Assembly: GCF_003700275.1 (NCBI RefSeq)
Contig: NZ_RBRE01000091.1
Location: 121,294 to 185,293, forward strand
DNA from: Pseudomonas cichorii
GTDB taxonomy: Bacteria; Pseudomonadota; Gammaproteobacteria; Pseudomonadales; Pseudomonadaceae
Reading direction: 5' to 3'
DNA length: 64,000 nucleotides
How positions within the stretch are numbered: the stretch's first letter is position 1; the number at the start of each line of letters is the position of its first letter. A model generated the notes under the pieces. That model did not search any database and was not told the DNA's origin. It was given only the letters and a program-made list of their open reading frames with translations. Positions 35,262-44,897 of the stretch are shown here, piece after piece. A program made the position numbers and the translations under genes.

Positions 35262-37979
35262 ATGACAACAAAAACTCAAAAAACTCTCTGGGTTACAGGA
35301 GTGCAGCCAGTAGAAGTTAACGGCAGCCAATACATACCAACAGCATTACTATATAAAAAGAATGAAAGGCCAATCTTTGGATCACCCGCATCAAAAACAA
35401 CTTCACGCATACTAAATAACAACTTTAAAATTGATCTAGGCGATATATCTCCAGGCTCGCCAACCCGAAAACTTTTCCCTACCGATTCAGGAGAAGAAAA
35501 AAGCGCTTACGAACTGAGCAAAGATTTTATAGAGCTATCACTGGAAACCATAGAAAAAACTTTAAACCCCAGCAGCGCCCCCAAAATACCAGCAAAAATA
35601 ATTGTCGCCGAACCACTTAATTTTCAACTTCAAGAAAACTATAAAGCTTGGGTTCAAAACTACAGAGGAAATATAAGACGCATTCTTAGCAGGTATGATG
35701 AGGTCGAATTCTTACCTGAGCCTTTCGCAGTCTACCAATACTATAGGTATGGACAACGAATTCCACACCTGCAAGAAAATGCAAAACATATAGCACTAGT
35801 GTTAGATTTCGGAGGCGGAACGTTTGATGGATGCATTATTGAGTCCACAAATAAAGGAGACATAAGTCTAACAGGCAAACACTCTAGACCACTGGGTGCA
35901 GACTCTGTACCACGCGGAGGCTTTTATATAAACCAGTGCATTGCGGAATATTTAATAAAAAGGAATATAGAACCACGCAACAAATCAGATGCTGAAAACT
36001 GTATAAAAAGCCACCAAAGAATTCGCACAGGCGAACTAAACATAGAAAGCCTGAGTGAAAAAAAGCAAATATTTCTGAAGAATTTTCGCATTCTAATTCA
36101 CGCATGCGAACAATATAAAATCGATTTAGTCTCATCAGTAAAACATTGGAGCTTAAATAACGAAGCGTACGAAAGAATCAGCATTCTCCTACCTAAAGAT
36201 CCGTTCACTGATACTCCTTGGATACAAGATGAATTATTCGCACATCAGTTACGCAAGATATTCATCGAAAAAATTTGGGACCAACACCTTCACAAGGTTA
36301 TAAGCAAAGTTTTCAAGCTGGCTAAAGCCGAACTCATCGGAAAAGAAATAACAACCACACTTATTTCAGGTGGATCGTCAAACATAAGATGGCTCCTTGA
36401 GCTTCTCAAAAAGGACTTCGACATTGAACTTTCTGGAGCTGAACCTATCCCTATCAGCCAATCATTCCAAGAGGTAGTTGCTACCGGTTTAGCCATAGAA
36501 TGCGCACGCAGATATTATGATAGAGAGTCTGAGTTTGTAGGAGTAACTTATAACCCTATACGCTTAAAGCTTGAGCCAGATGATAAAGGTTTTGAAGCAA
36601 ACAAGACTTTTATTTCTGTGGGAGACAAAGTAGATATGAACGGTGCAAAACCTTCAGATCTGATGCCTTCAGCAGTTGCATTAAACAACTTTATAAACGA
36701 ACCACTTCAATGGAAAATAAGGCTCAAGAGCCCTCCAAAAAACCATCTTAGATACATATTCTCAAAGCCTTCAGAGGCCGGGGATGATGATGTGTACAAT
36801 GCCGAATCACAAATAGTTCACACCCGTGAAAGCAAACAATTCGACTCATCACTAACCATTCAGCTAACGGTTAGCGAGGACGGCACAGCAAAACCTACAT
36901 TCATATATAAAACTCCAAACACAGAATACGGGGTTCCAGGCAATATAGTTGAAGGAAAAGCTTTTGCAATCGACATGACAGCACCAACAACTAATGCAAC
37001 CCCATCTGTAAACTATATTGGCTATGATTTTGGCACCAGTTGCTCCGCAATATGCATGATCACACAAGATCAAGTGAAAACCACAACATTACGCTCCAGA
37101 AAGTCTTCATGGCTAGAGCTAAGTGACGCTTTATCTATGCTCCCATACCCGGTTGCTTACCCACTAAGAAAATACCTAGATGTCAAAAACTCATTTCAAT
37201 CGACAGCTGTTGCACGTGAATCATTTGAAGCTGCTTTAGCATTCATTGCCTACTCCACCGCTGCAGAAGCCTTAACTTTAAACCCTTCAGATCGTTTTTT
37301 TAAGAGCTTTCAACATAGATCCATGGGGCCTTTAAAGGATCTTTTAATCCGTTCAATTGAGCATGGCGGAAAAAATTTAAACTTCTGCCTACGATTATCC
37401 GAAGTACTACCACAACATCTTGAAAGCTTAGATAAAGCCATTCAAGACTTCACCCAACACAAACATGAAAAGCTAGCCGAAACAGACTTTGATAGTCATG
37501 GACACCTATATTTAATCATTAATTTATGCCTTGAAATCATGAGAGATAAAAAGTTTGGCTATGCATCTGAAACACATCCAATGCCTTTTAATCCCGGAAC
37601 ATTTATTGGACTTTTTAAAGTTGCAAATGACATCCAACCTTTTATTGAATCTATAGGCTTCAGCTCCCAGAACCATTTGGCCCGCGAAACACCCATAATA
37701 CTAGATCCTGAAACTGGAGTGGGACTGTCATTATTTCCATTAATTTTCTGGAGCGATGACTTAGAAACCCCTTCGGGCTTCGAGTGTTACTGGTTTGACA
37801 AACCAGCCATAAAAGGTAGTAATTCGGGATTTGTAAAACCATGCAGTAGAAAAAAAGAAACACTAGCAAACTCAATCAACCCCTACTTGGGAGAGGCAAT
37901 AGAACATATGATTCAAAATGGCAGATTACCTTTTGAAAAAGCAACATTCAAGCTTGCCCCCCCGCTATCAGACAGTTAG
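35262..37979 (+). CDS. Hsp70/actin-like ATPase with displaced phosphate-1 motif
   Basis: A 905-residue protein of the Hsp70/actin ATPase fold; no named family is recognised. Numbered from this ATG, the N terminus begins near the IPTALLY strand (25-31), without the usual GIDLGTT-type phosphate-1 loop. It continues with the Hsp70-like AEPLNFQLQENY (about 116-127) and LPEPFAVYQYY (151-161). The phosphate-2 loop is VLDFGGGTFDGC (180-191) and the adenosine motif is LISGGSSNIRWL (367-378). Only then, at 585-595, does YIGYDFGTSCS appear, a good phosphate-1 motif, followed by about 310 residues of helical sequence. The order suggests a circular permutation or a second half-domain. AAGGGC precedes the ATG; a GTG 99 bases upstream is an alternative. 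Codon use is A/T-rich (many ATA, AGA, TTA) unlike all neighbours, so recent horizontal acquisition is likely. Function unknown. Confidence 0.75.
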   Translation: MTTKTQKTLWVTGVQPVEVNGSQYIPTALLYKKNERPIFGSPASKTTSRILNNNFKIDLGDISPGSPTRKLFPTDSGEEKSAYELSKDFIELSLETIEKTLNPSSAPKIPAKIIVAEPLNFQLQENYKAWVQNYRGNIRRILSRYDEVEFLPEPFAVYQYYRYGQRIPHLQENAKHIALVLDFGGGTFDGCIIESTNKGDISLTGKHSRPLGADSVPRGGFYINQCIAEYLIKRNIEPRNKSDAENCIKSHQRIRTGELNIESLSEKKQIFLKNFRILIHACEQYKIDLVSSVKHWSLNNEAYERISILLPKDPFTDTPWIQDELFAHQLRKIFIEKIWDQHLHKVISKVFKLAKAELIGKEITTTLISGGSSNIRWLLELLKKDFDIELSGAEPIPISQSFQEVVATGLAIECARRYYDRESEFVGVTYNPIRLKLEPDDKGFEANKTFISVGDKVDMNGAKPSDLMPSAVALNNFINEPLQWKIRLKSPPKNHLRYIFSKPSEAGDDDVYNAESQIVHTRESKQFDSSLTIQLTVSEDGTAKPTFIYKTPNTEYGVPGNIVEGKAFAIDMTAPTTNATPSVNYIGYDFGTSCSAICMITQDQVKTTTLRSRKSSWLELSDALSMLPYPVAYPLRKYLDVKNSFQSTAVARESFEAALAFIAYSTAAEALTLNPSDRFFKSFQHRSMGPLKDLLIRSIEHGGKNLNFCLRLSEVLPQHLESLDKAIQDFTQHKHEKLAETDFDSHGHLYLIINLCLEIMRDKKFGYASETHPMPFNPGTFIGLFKVANDIQPFIESIGFSSQNHLARETPIILDPETGVGLSLFPLIFWSDDLETPSGFECYWFDKPAIKGSNSGFVKPCSRKKETLANSINPYLGEAIEHMIQNGRLPFEKATFKLAPPLSDS

Positions 37980-38258
37980 CGTTAAGATAGAGGCGAATTT
38001 ATCATTAATTTATAAATTCGCCACCCCCTAACAAAACATACAAATACGTATTCTTTAAGCACCTTCATGCAAGTACAAATTCAGCTTTAAAGAACATTAA
38101 ATCGATCCCAAAACATCTACTTCTCACACACAACACACAGATTTTCAATCTCAACCCCAAACACTTTCACTAAAAACATAACAATAAATATCTTCGCATC
38201 GACGCCCTACCCAAATAAAAGCAACCCATTTATAAACCCTAAAAAATTTATAGCATTC

Positions 38259-39089
38259 CTAATACCCCTCCCTATTTTTGATCCGATAGTGAAACGTATT
38301 CTTCACCCCCGAAACCATCACCGCCCTGCCCTCCACCACTTTCGGCTGATAGCGAAAGGTCTCTGCCGCAGCCATCGACGGCCTGATAAACAGCGGATGG
38401 CACGTGCCCAGAACCTGTGGATTGACGACCCGGCCCTGGGGCGAGACGTCGTAGACCACGGTGCAATCGCCTTCGATGCCTTTATCCAGTGCGCGTTGCG
38501 GGTAATCAGGAGCTTCCTTGCTCAGCGGCTGGTATTGGCTGCTGTCGGCGGCAGCAGCGGTTTGTTGCTGAGCCTGACGATTGCGCTCTGCGCTTTGCCG
38601 AGCCTGTTCGGCCTGACGTTGCTGCTCGGCCTGTTGCTGCGCAAGGTGCTGTTGCCGTTGCTGCTCAAGATCACTGGCGTGTTGGCGCTGCTCGGTTTCT
38701 CGCTCGCGCTTGTGCTCTTCGACGCGCTTGCGCGCCAGTGCGGCCTGTTCGAGTTGACGGGCCTGGCGCTGTGTATCGACGACCGGCCTGGGCGGTTCGA
38801 CAGGTGCAGGTTCCGCCACCGGTTGCGGTGGCGGAACGGGTTCGATGAGCGCGGCAGGAGTGTTTATCACTGGCGTGGGTTCGGGAGGCAGGATGAACAG
38901 TTGGGTGGTGATGGTTCTGGTGGGCTCCGGTGGTTTGTCCTGAACGCTCCAGCCGAGCATGAGTCCGCCCAGCACCAAGCCATGCAGGGCAAGCGCTATG
39001 GCCGCAGCCAGGCCATTGTCACGCAGTCTGCTCCAGTCCAGAGCACTGACGGAACGCGGCGAATCCAGTTCCAGGGCCATGCCGGTCAT
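38259..39089 (-). CDS. TonB energy transducer
   Basis: A 276-residue TonB protein. One N-terminal helix (LAAAIALALHGLVLGGLMLGW, about 27-47) anchors it; a proline-rich stretch (EPTPVINTPAALIEPVPPPQ) and a long Gln/Glu/Arg coiled coil span the periplasm; and the C-terminal TonB domain (ALDKGIEGDCTVVYDVSPQG to the end) contacts receptors. The gene overlaps ExbD by four bases and ends a run of receptor, phytase, ExbB, ExbD, TonB, so it probably energises the phytate receptor of the same operon. Confidence 0.92.
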   Translation of the reverse strand: MTGMALELDSPRSVSALDWSRLRDNGLAAAIALALHGLVLGGLMLGWSVQDKPPEPTRTITTQLFILPPEPTPVINTPAALIEPVPPPQPVAEPAPVEPPRPVVDTQRQARQLEQAALARKRVEEHKRERETEQRQHASDLEQQRQQHLAQQQAEQQRQAEQARQSAERNRQAQQQTAAAADSSQYQPLSKEAPDYPQRALDKGIEGDCTVVYDVSPQGRVVNPQVLGTCHPLFIRPSMAAAETFRYQPKVVEGRAVMVSGVKNTFHYRIKNREGY

Positions 39090-39532
39090 TGCGGGGCCTC
39101 GGTCACCAGTCCCAGGTGAGTCACGCCGCTGTGCTGCAGCGCAGCCATGGCGGCGACCACGCGACCGTAGTCAGCCTGGTCGTCTGCGCGGATGAACACT
39201 TGCGTGTCTGCTCGCTCGGCCAGCAATCGCGTGATGCGTTCCTGCATCTCTTCCAGGCTGGCGGCGTTGTCGGTCTGCGCATGGGTGTCGACGTTTTCGC
39301 CGAGATTCCAGTAGTAACCGCCTGCGGCCTTGACCGACAAGGTCACGATGCGCTGTTTGCTATCGGTAGGCAGCGCCTCGCTGGCAACCTTCGGCAGTTC
39401 GATCTTCACGCCCTGGGTCAGCATCGGTGCGGTCACCATGAAAATCACCAGCAGTACCAGCATCACATCGATGTAGGGCACGACGTTCATCTCGGCTTTC
39501 GGGCCGTGTTTGCGTTGCGGTTTGACCAGCAT
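39086..39532 (-). CDS. exbD: ExbD biopolymer transport protein
   Basis: A 148-residue ExbD. The single helix with its proton-relay aspartate (NVVPYIDVMLVLLVIFMVT, Asp27) is N-terminal and the rest is periplasmic. It works with ExbB to couple proton motive force to TonB. GGAG precedes the ATG and it lies 10 bases after ExbB. Confidence 0.93.
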   Translation of the reverse strand: MLVKPQRKHGPKAEMNVVPYIDVMLVLLVIFMVTAPMLTQGVKIELPKVASEALPTDSKQRIVTLSVKAAGGYYWNLGENVDTHAQTDNAASLEEMQERITRLLAERADTQVFIRADDQADYGRVVAAMAALQHSGVTHLGLVTEAPQ

Positions 39533-39542
39533 CGAAAGCTCC

Positions 39543-40250
39543 TCAGGCCGCAGCGGCCATGTTGCGTGTCAGGCCTTGCAGGCTGCGGTTCAGGCGCACC
39601 TGCAATTCGTTGCCGAAGGTGTAATAGCGCGCCGTCAGGGTCTGGCCACGAGCCGCGAAGCGGTTGTAGGCAATCACTGCCGGAATCGCAGCGAACAGAC
39701 CAATCGCAGTGGCGATCAATGCCTCGGCAATGCCGGGAGCAACCGTGGACAGCGTGGCCTGCTGCACCTGGGACAAACCGATAAAGGAATTCATGATCCC
39801 CCAGACCGTGCCGAACAGGCCGATATACGGGCTGACCGAACCCACGGTCGCCAGAAATTGCAGGCCCTTTTCCAGTTGCAGTTCCTGCTCGCTGATCGCG
39901 ACATGCAACGAACGCTCGACCCCCGACAACACCGTATCCGGCTCGATGCCGGAGCGTTGCCTGAGTTGCAGGTACTCGGCATAACCAGCCTGAAAGACCT
40001 GCTGAATGCCGGTCTGTGCAGCATCCGGCTCGCGGCTCAGCGGTGCCAGTTCCGGCTCGGAACGAAAGCGTTGCTCAAAGGCGTCGAGAGAACGTTCGTG
40101 ATGGCGCAAGGCAAGGCTGCGCTGGACGATCAGGTACCAACTGATCAGCGAGGCCGACAACAGGGTCAGCATCACGATTTTGACCAGCACACTGGCGTTG
40201 CTGATCAGGCCCCAGATGGTCATGTGTTCAAGAGTCGCGTGCATCTTCAA
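39543..40250 (-). CDS. exbB: ExbB/TolQ-family proton channel
   Basis: A 235-residue ExbB-type protein with three helices: the first around residues 15-35, and the TolQ-like pair further on (FLATVGSVSPYIGLFGTVWG and IAEALIATAIGLFAAIPAVI). Together with ExbD and TonB it forms the energy module of this operon. It lies 81 bases after the phytase gene. Confidence 0.92.
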   Translation of the reverse strand: MKMHATLEHMTIWGLISNASVLVKIVMLTLLSASLISWYLIVQRSLALRHHERSLDAFEQRFRSEPELAPLSREPDAAQTGIQQVFQAGYAEYLQLRQRSGIEPDTVLSGVERSLHVAISEQELQLEKGLQFLATVGSVSPYIGLFGTVWGIMNSFIGLSQVQQATLSTVAPGIAEALIATAIGLFAAIPAVIAYNRFAARGQTLTARYYTFGNELQVRLNRSLQGLTRNMAAAA

Positions 40251-40331
40251 TTCCTCGTAGCGCGGTGCCGCCGGTCAAGGTCGGCACCTGTATTGGATCG
40301 AATGGTTATCACCGTTTCATGACGAAATGGC

Positions 40332-42260
40332 TCACGGTAGCGCCAGGGTCTTCACCACCTCGGCCCAAGGCACGAACTTGAAGTTCTGTGCCTGCTCGGG
40401 CATGCGCTTGCGACCGTCCTGCACCACCAGCATGCCTTTGCCCCATGGGCCACCGAGATTGGCCGAGGTCACTTCCAGACCGTCCGTCTCGGAAGAGCCA
40501 TCAATGCCCAGGCGAGCATTGAGGCCCACGCGAAAGGCACCGCGTAAGGCATAAGGCGGCTCGGCATCCACCACCACGTAGCTGTCGTTGCCCTGGCTGG
40601 AGATCACCAGATAGTCGTGCTTGTCGCTCTGATACAACGCCAGGCCCTCGACATCGGCATGCACCGCATCGCCGACCCTGATCACGCTGGAAAGGATTGC
40701 AGGCTGATCCGCCCGGGCGTCGACGGCCCAGACCCCGACATCCTCCTCCCCCAGAAACAAGCGCTGGCGCTGATCGTCGGCCACACAGCCTTCCGGCTGA
40801 CTGTCCACCTTGAAGCTGCGCACCAGCTCGCCCCTGGCCTTGCCATCAGGCGCAGTGATCCGGTATTGCAGAAAGCTGCCGTCCTTGTCGTTGGCGAAGG
40901 CATAGATTTCGCCGCTGGCCGGCTGGAACAGGCAGATGCCGTAGATTTGCGCCAGTGGCGTAGGAATTTCACCCGCTTCGCGCAGTTCTCCGCTGCTGCG
41001 GTCGATGCTGAACAGGCTCAGACTGTTGCGATCACGGTTGCTGGCAACTGCCAGGTCGACCTTGTGCTTGCCGAGCATGAAACCGGGACGCACATCAACG
41101 TTATTCAAACGTCCTACTGCCAGTTCCTGAAGCTGCTTGCCCTTGAGGTCATAGACCAGCAAGCCCTGTTTCTTGTTGGTGCCCAAGACCCTGCTCTGCG
41201 CCGGATCCCCGGGGTGAATCCAGATCGCCGGATCGTCGGCAGCATCGCCCTGACGCGCCACCGGCTGGCTTTGTGCAACAGCCGCGACACTGGGCAGCGC
41301 TGCGGGCACTGCGACCGGTTTCGGTGTCCAGTTCAGCTGTCCTTCATACAGCCGGACCCCGTCGTTATCGTTGAGCAGCAGTTGCAAGCCGCCCTGCCCC
41401 TCATGCACCGACACGCCTTCGGGCTTTTTCATATTCGTCAGCGCCAGGGCAGCCACCGACGTCCAACCCTGGCCATCCTCCTGCTGCTGATAGACATGCA
41501 GCGCCTTGCCCTTGGGGTCCACTGCCAGCAAGCCGCCAGGCACTACCGCCATGGCTCCGGCAGCCTGCTTTATGTCACCGAACGGCTGGCGCAGGGCGAC
41601 TGGCCTACGCACCACGTCGGCCTCGGGATGTGCGGGATAAACCCACCAGCCCATGTTTTCCTCATTGACGAACAGTTGCTGCGCCGCATCGTCCACCTGG
41701 CAGAACTCTGCATCGGGCGGCAGCGGCAGATTGCGTACCAGACGCGGCTCCCGGTTGAGCTGATCAGCACTGCCAACCAGCCATTGCTCGCCCTTGCCCT
41801 CTTCACCGACCAGAAACACAAACAGGTTGCCGGCATCGTCGCGATACAGGCACATACCGGTGACCGAATAATCGCGCGTCGGCAAGTACAGCGGTTTTGA
41901 CCACTCGGCTTTCGCGGGATCGAGCTGCACCAGCATCGCTTGCTGGCGGAGGTTGTCCAGCGTCGCGACCAGCGCCGTCTGACCGCTCAGGCGACTGTCC
42001 AGGGCCTGATAGGACCCCGGCAAGCGGGCCAGTTGACGGCCCTTGTCATCCAGCAGCAACAGACCGGACTTGACACTGGCCGCCAGTCTTTTGCTCCCGT
42101 CACTGCCGGGCAGAAAGGCCACGGACTGAGCCTTGAACGACTCGCTTTCGGCCCAGCGCTCCAGGCTCAACCCAGGTACGGCAGACGCTTGTGCAGCACC
42201 AGCCATCAGACCGATCGACAGCAGCAGGCAACCCGCTTTATGTGGCAACGAAATCTTCAT
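40332..42260 (-). CDS. Dual-domain beta-propeller phytase
   Basis: A 642-residue secreted 3-phytase that should release phosphate from inositol hexakisphosphate with calcium in the active site. After a signal peptide (KAGCLLLSIGLMAGAAQASA) two beta-propeller phytase domains follow. The first (about residues 30-310) is degenerate. The second (about 330-635) retains the canonical motifs ADDPAIWIHPGDP, NNVDVRPGF and GSSETDGLEVT. Tandem propeller phytases with an inactive first domain are known. The ATG was preferred to a GTG two codons earlier because it begins the signal peptide. It follows the receptor gene by about 50 bases and precedes ExbB-ExbD-TonB. Confidence 0.9.
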   Translation of the reverse strand: MKISLPHKAGCLLLSIGLMAGAAQASAVPGLSLERWAESESFKAQSVAFLPGSDGSKRLAASVKSGLLLLDDKGRQLARLPGSYQALDSRLSGQTALVATLDNLRQQAMLVQLDPAKAEWSKPLYLPTRDYSVTGMCLYRDDAGNLFVFLVGEEGKGEQWLVGSADQLNREPRLVRNLPLPPDAEFCQVDDAAQQLFVNEENMGWWVYPAHPEADVVRRPVALRQPFGDIKQAAGAMAVVPGGLLAVDPKGKALHVYQQQEDGQGWTSVAALALTNMKKPEGVSVHEGQGGLQLLLNDNDGVRLYEGQLNWTPKPVAVPAALPSVAAVAQSQPVARQGDAADDPAIWIHPGDPAQSRVLGTNKKQGLLVYDLKGKQLQELAVGRLNNVDVRPGFMLGKHKVDLAVASNRDRNSLSLFSIDRSSGELREAGEIPTPLAQIYGICLFQPASGEIYAFANDKDGSFLQYRITAPDGKARGELVRSFKVDSQPEGCVADDQRQRLFLGEEDVGVWAVDARADQPAILSSVIRVGDAVHADVEGLALYQSDKHDYLVISSQGNDSYVVVDAEPPYALRGAFRVGLNARLGIDGSSETDGLEVTSANLGGPWGKGMLVVQDGRKRMPEQAQNFKFVPWAEVVKTLALP

Positions 42261-42309
42261 GAACACTTGAATCCTTGAACAGAGTGGTCCGGCAAGCGCC
42301 GCTATCGAC

Positions 42310-44823
42310 TCAGAAATGGGTGAAGGTCAGGCCGATCCTGTAAGTCGGGCCGTACTCTTCGTATTGGCTGTTCAGCGAACGGTGTCCGGTGTAGACGAAG
42401 TACGGCTGGTCGGTGAGGTTCTGCGCCTCGAAGCTGACTTTCAGATTCTTGGTCAGCGAATAGCGGGCGCTGAAGTCGATGAAGGTCTGGGCATCGACAT
42501 ACAGGTCGTGATCCTTGTCGCCGATGGAAGCCAGCTCGTACAGGTAGGCCGACTTGTAGTTGGCCGACAGGCGCAGGCTGAGCTTGTCGTTCTCCCAGCC
42601 CAGCATCAGGTTGCCCACAGTGTCGGACTGGCTCGGCAGATCGATGTCGCGCTTGCGATTGGTGCCGGAGCCCTGATCGAAGCCCTTGATGCTGGCGTCC
42701 GAGCGGCTGAAAGTGGCGTTGGCTCCCAGCAACAAGCCATTCCAGGGTGCAGGCAACCAGTCGAGCTTCTGCGAATAGGCCAGCTCAAGACCATAAAGCC
42801 TGGCCTTGTCACCGTTGGCATAGGTATTGGCCTCGGAAAAGTTTGCCCACTGCCCGGTCCCGGCCAGGTCGGTGTTATAGACGAAATTCTGAATATCCTT
42901 GTAGAACACGAAAGCCGACACCGTACCGGCACGCCCCATGAAGTGTTCGATACCCAGGTCCAGGTTGCTGGACTCCAGCGGCTTGAGGTCCGGGTTGCCA
43001 AAAGTGGCCTCGTCATCGTCGATCACGAAACCCGGCGCCAGTTGCCCGAAGGTCGGACGCACGACGCTCTTGGTCCAGGCAGCACGCACCTGAGTATTCT
43101 TGTCCACTTGATAGCGGGCATGCAGGCCGGGCAACCAGTGATGGTAATCACGACTGGTCCGCGATGCCTCGAACACCCCGTCACGCACACCGGTACCCTT
43201 GGCCTGCATTTCCGTGCCTTCGTAACGCAGACCGGCAATGAAGCGCCATTTATCGACATCAATGGTGTTCATGAAGTAACCCGCGTTGATGTCTTCACTG
43301 ATGGTGAAGTCATTGGCGCGGGATTCGGACTCATCGTAGAAATCCGCAGCATTCAGACCGCCCAACAAACTCTTGATGGCGCCGGGACTGATGCCGTTGC
43401 CGAAATTGCCCAGCCGGTAGTCGATGCTGCCTTTCTGGAACTGCGTCAGGTTCAGATCACTGGAGGTGAAACCGAGTGTGTCGAAGTCTTGGTATTTCCA
43501 CACTTCCAGATCATTGCTCTTGTCACGACGACTGAGCTTGCCGCCAAACTTGAACTGCGAGGCATAGCCCTTCACGTCGTAGTCGCGGGCCAGGTCCAGG
43601 CGCAGGTTCTTTTCCTTGTCGCGGGTGTTCTGCTTTTCCCAGTCAACCTTGTCGAGGCTGAAACCGGAGGCATCGTAGAACGCGGAACTGACAATCGGCC
43701 GCGGTGTTTCACTGTCGTAGAAGCCGGTGTTGGAAAAATCGTTATTACCAACAAACGTGGCACCGGCGATATGACCCGGGCTGTCTTCGCTGGACTCGCT
43801 GTAACCGGCCTGGCCGCTGAGCGTCCACAGGTCGTACATGCGCTCGCCACCGAACACAAAGGATTTGATCTCCTGGGTTTCAGTGCGGGCCTTGAGTTTG
43901 CGGGTTCCTTCGGCGTCGCCCAGAGTACCGGCAGCTTGCGCATCGGCGAACTCGAAACCATTGGTGGTGCGCACTTCATCGTCCTTGAAGCGGCTGTACA
44001 AGGTGCGCAGGTAGAAGCTGCTGAAATCGTCCGGCCTGTAATCGAAGTTCAGGCCACCGCCCGCACGTTCGCGGCTGATGTCGTAATTGCGCTGCTCGAA
44101 CTCCTGCAGGTTCTGGCCATCCCAGGCACCGCCCGTTTCGACGTTGTCGGACCCGAAATCACGCTTCTGCCAACTGAGCGCCGCCGCGACCCCGAAATTG
44201 TCGATGCCATCACCCAGGCTGAAGCGGTTGCTGGCCGCACTGGAAAACTTCGGGCTGGTCTGGCCGCTGTTCTTGTCATAGCTGGCTTCGCTGCTGCCGG
44301 TGTAGAACAGGCCCTTGTGGTCGAAAGCCGAAAGGCTCTCGACATCCACGGTGCCGCCCAGCGAGTTGGCATCCATGTCCGGCGTCAGGGTCTTGATCAC
44401 CGACAGCGACTGCACCAGTTCCGCAGGCAGGACATCCAGCGCCACCGCACGACGATCGCTTTCCGGCGCGGGCACCAGCGTACCGTTGATGGTCACGCTG
44501 TTCAGGTCCGGCGCCAAGCCACGCACCGTCACGAAACGGCCTTCCCCCTGATCGCGTTCCACGCTGATGCCCGGCAGACGCTGCACGGCTTCGGCGACGT
44601 TCTGATCCGGCAACTGGGCCACGCCATCGGCATGCACCACGCTTTTTATGCTGTCCGAAGAGCGCTGTTCCTTGAGCGCCTGATCGATACTCGCCGCCTG
44701 CCCCACCACCTCGACATGCTCGGTGGCATTGACTTCAGCAGCCTGCAGTCGCTCGTTGGCAATCGCCAGAGCCAGTGCACTGAGTGCGTAGCCAACCAGT
44801 TGTGCCCTGCTGCGCCTGTACAT
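42310..44823 (-). CDS. TonB-dependent receptor of the phytase operon
   Basis: An 837-residue outer-membrane receptor. A signal peptide (GYALSALALAIANERLQA) precedes a plug domain (NVAEAVQRLPGISVERDQGE, then the SVTINGTL strand) and a 22-strand barrel ending in the aromatic RIGLTFTHF. The plug resembles the TonB receptors of the Xanthomonas/Caulobacter carbohydrate type rather than siderophore receptors. There is no STN signalling domain. As the first gene of the run leading to phytase and its own TonB system it probably imports phytate or inositol phosphates. GGGGAGGA precedes the ATG, and a Pho box lies 75 bases upstream. Confidence 0.92.
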   Translation of the reverse strand: MYRRSRAQLVGYALSALALAIANERLQAAEVNATEHVEVVGQAASIDQALKEQRSSDSIKSVVHADGVAQLPDQNVAEAVQRLPGISVERDQGEGRFVTVRGLAPDLNSVTINGTLVPAPESDRRAVALDVLPAELVQSLSVIKTLTPDMDANSLGGTVDVESLSAFDHKGLFYTGSSEASYDKNSGQTSPKFSSAASNRFSLGDGIDNFGVAAALSWQKRDFGSDNVETGGAWDGQNLQEFEQRNYDISRERAGGGLNFDYRPDDFSSFYLRTLYSRFKDDEVRTTNGFEFADAQAAGTLGDAEGTRKLKARTETQEIKSFVFGGERMYDLWTLSGQAGYSESSEDSPGHIAGATFVGNNDFSNTGFYDSETPRPIVSSAFYDASGFSLDKVDWEKQNTRDKEKNLRLDLARDYDVKGYASQFKFGGKLSRRDKSNDLEVWKYQDFDTLGFTSSDLNLTQFQKGSIDYRLGNFGNGISPGAIKSLLGGLNAADFYDESESRANDFTISEDINAGYFMNTIDVDKWRFIAGLRYEGTEMQAKGTGVRDGVFEASRTSRDYHHWLPGLHARYQVDKNTQVRAAWTKSVVRPTFGQLAPGFVIDDDEATFGNPDLKPLESSNLDLGIEHFMGRAGTVSAFVFYKDIQNFVYNTDLAGTGQWANFSEANTYANGDKARLYGLELAYSQKLDWLPAPWNGLLLGANATFSRSDASIKGFDQGSGTNRKRDIDLPSQSDTVGNLMLGWENDKLSLRLSANYKSAYLYELASIGDKDHDLYVDAQTFIDFSARYSLTKNLKVSFEAQNLTDQPYFVYTGHRSLNSQYEEYGPTYRIGLTFTHF

Positions 44824-44897
44824 GTTCGTCCTCCCCGAGAGTCACGATGGACCAGGCAAATGGCCCGGCAACTGGAGGCGCAAGCTAGAGTCGAGGC

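Noticed and set aside
42310..44823. FecIR target in the phytase operon
   Set aside because: The receptor of that operon has no N-terminal STN domain, and its promoter has a Pho box rather than a FecI-type promoter.
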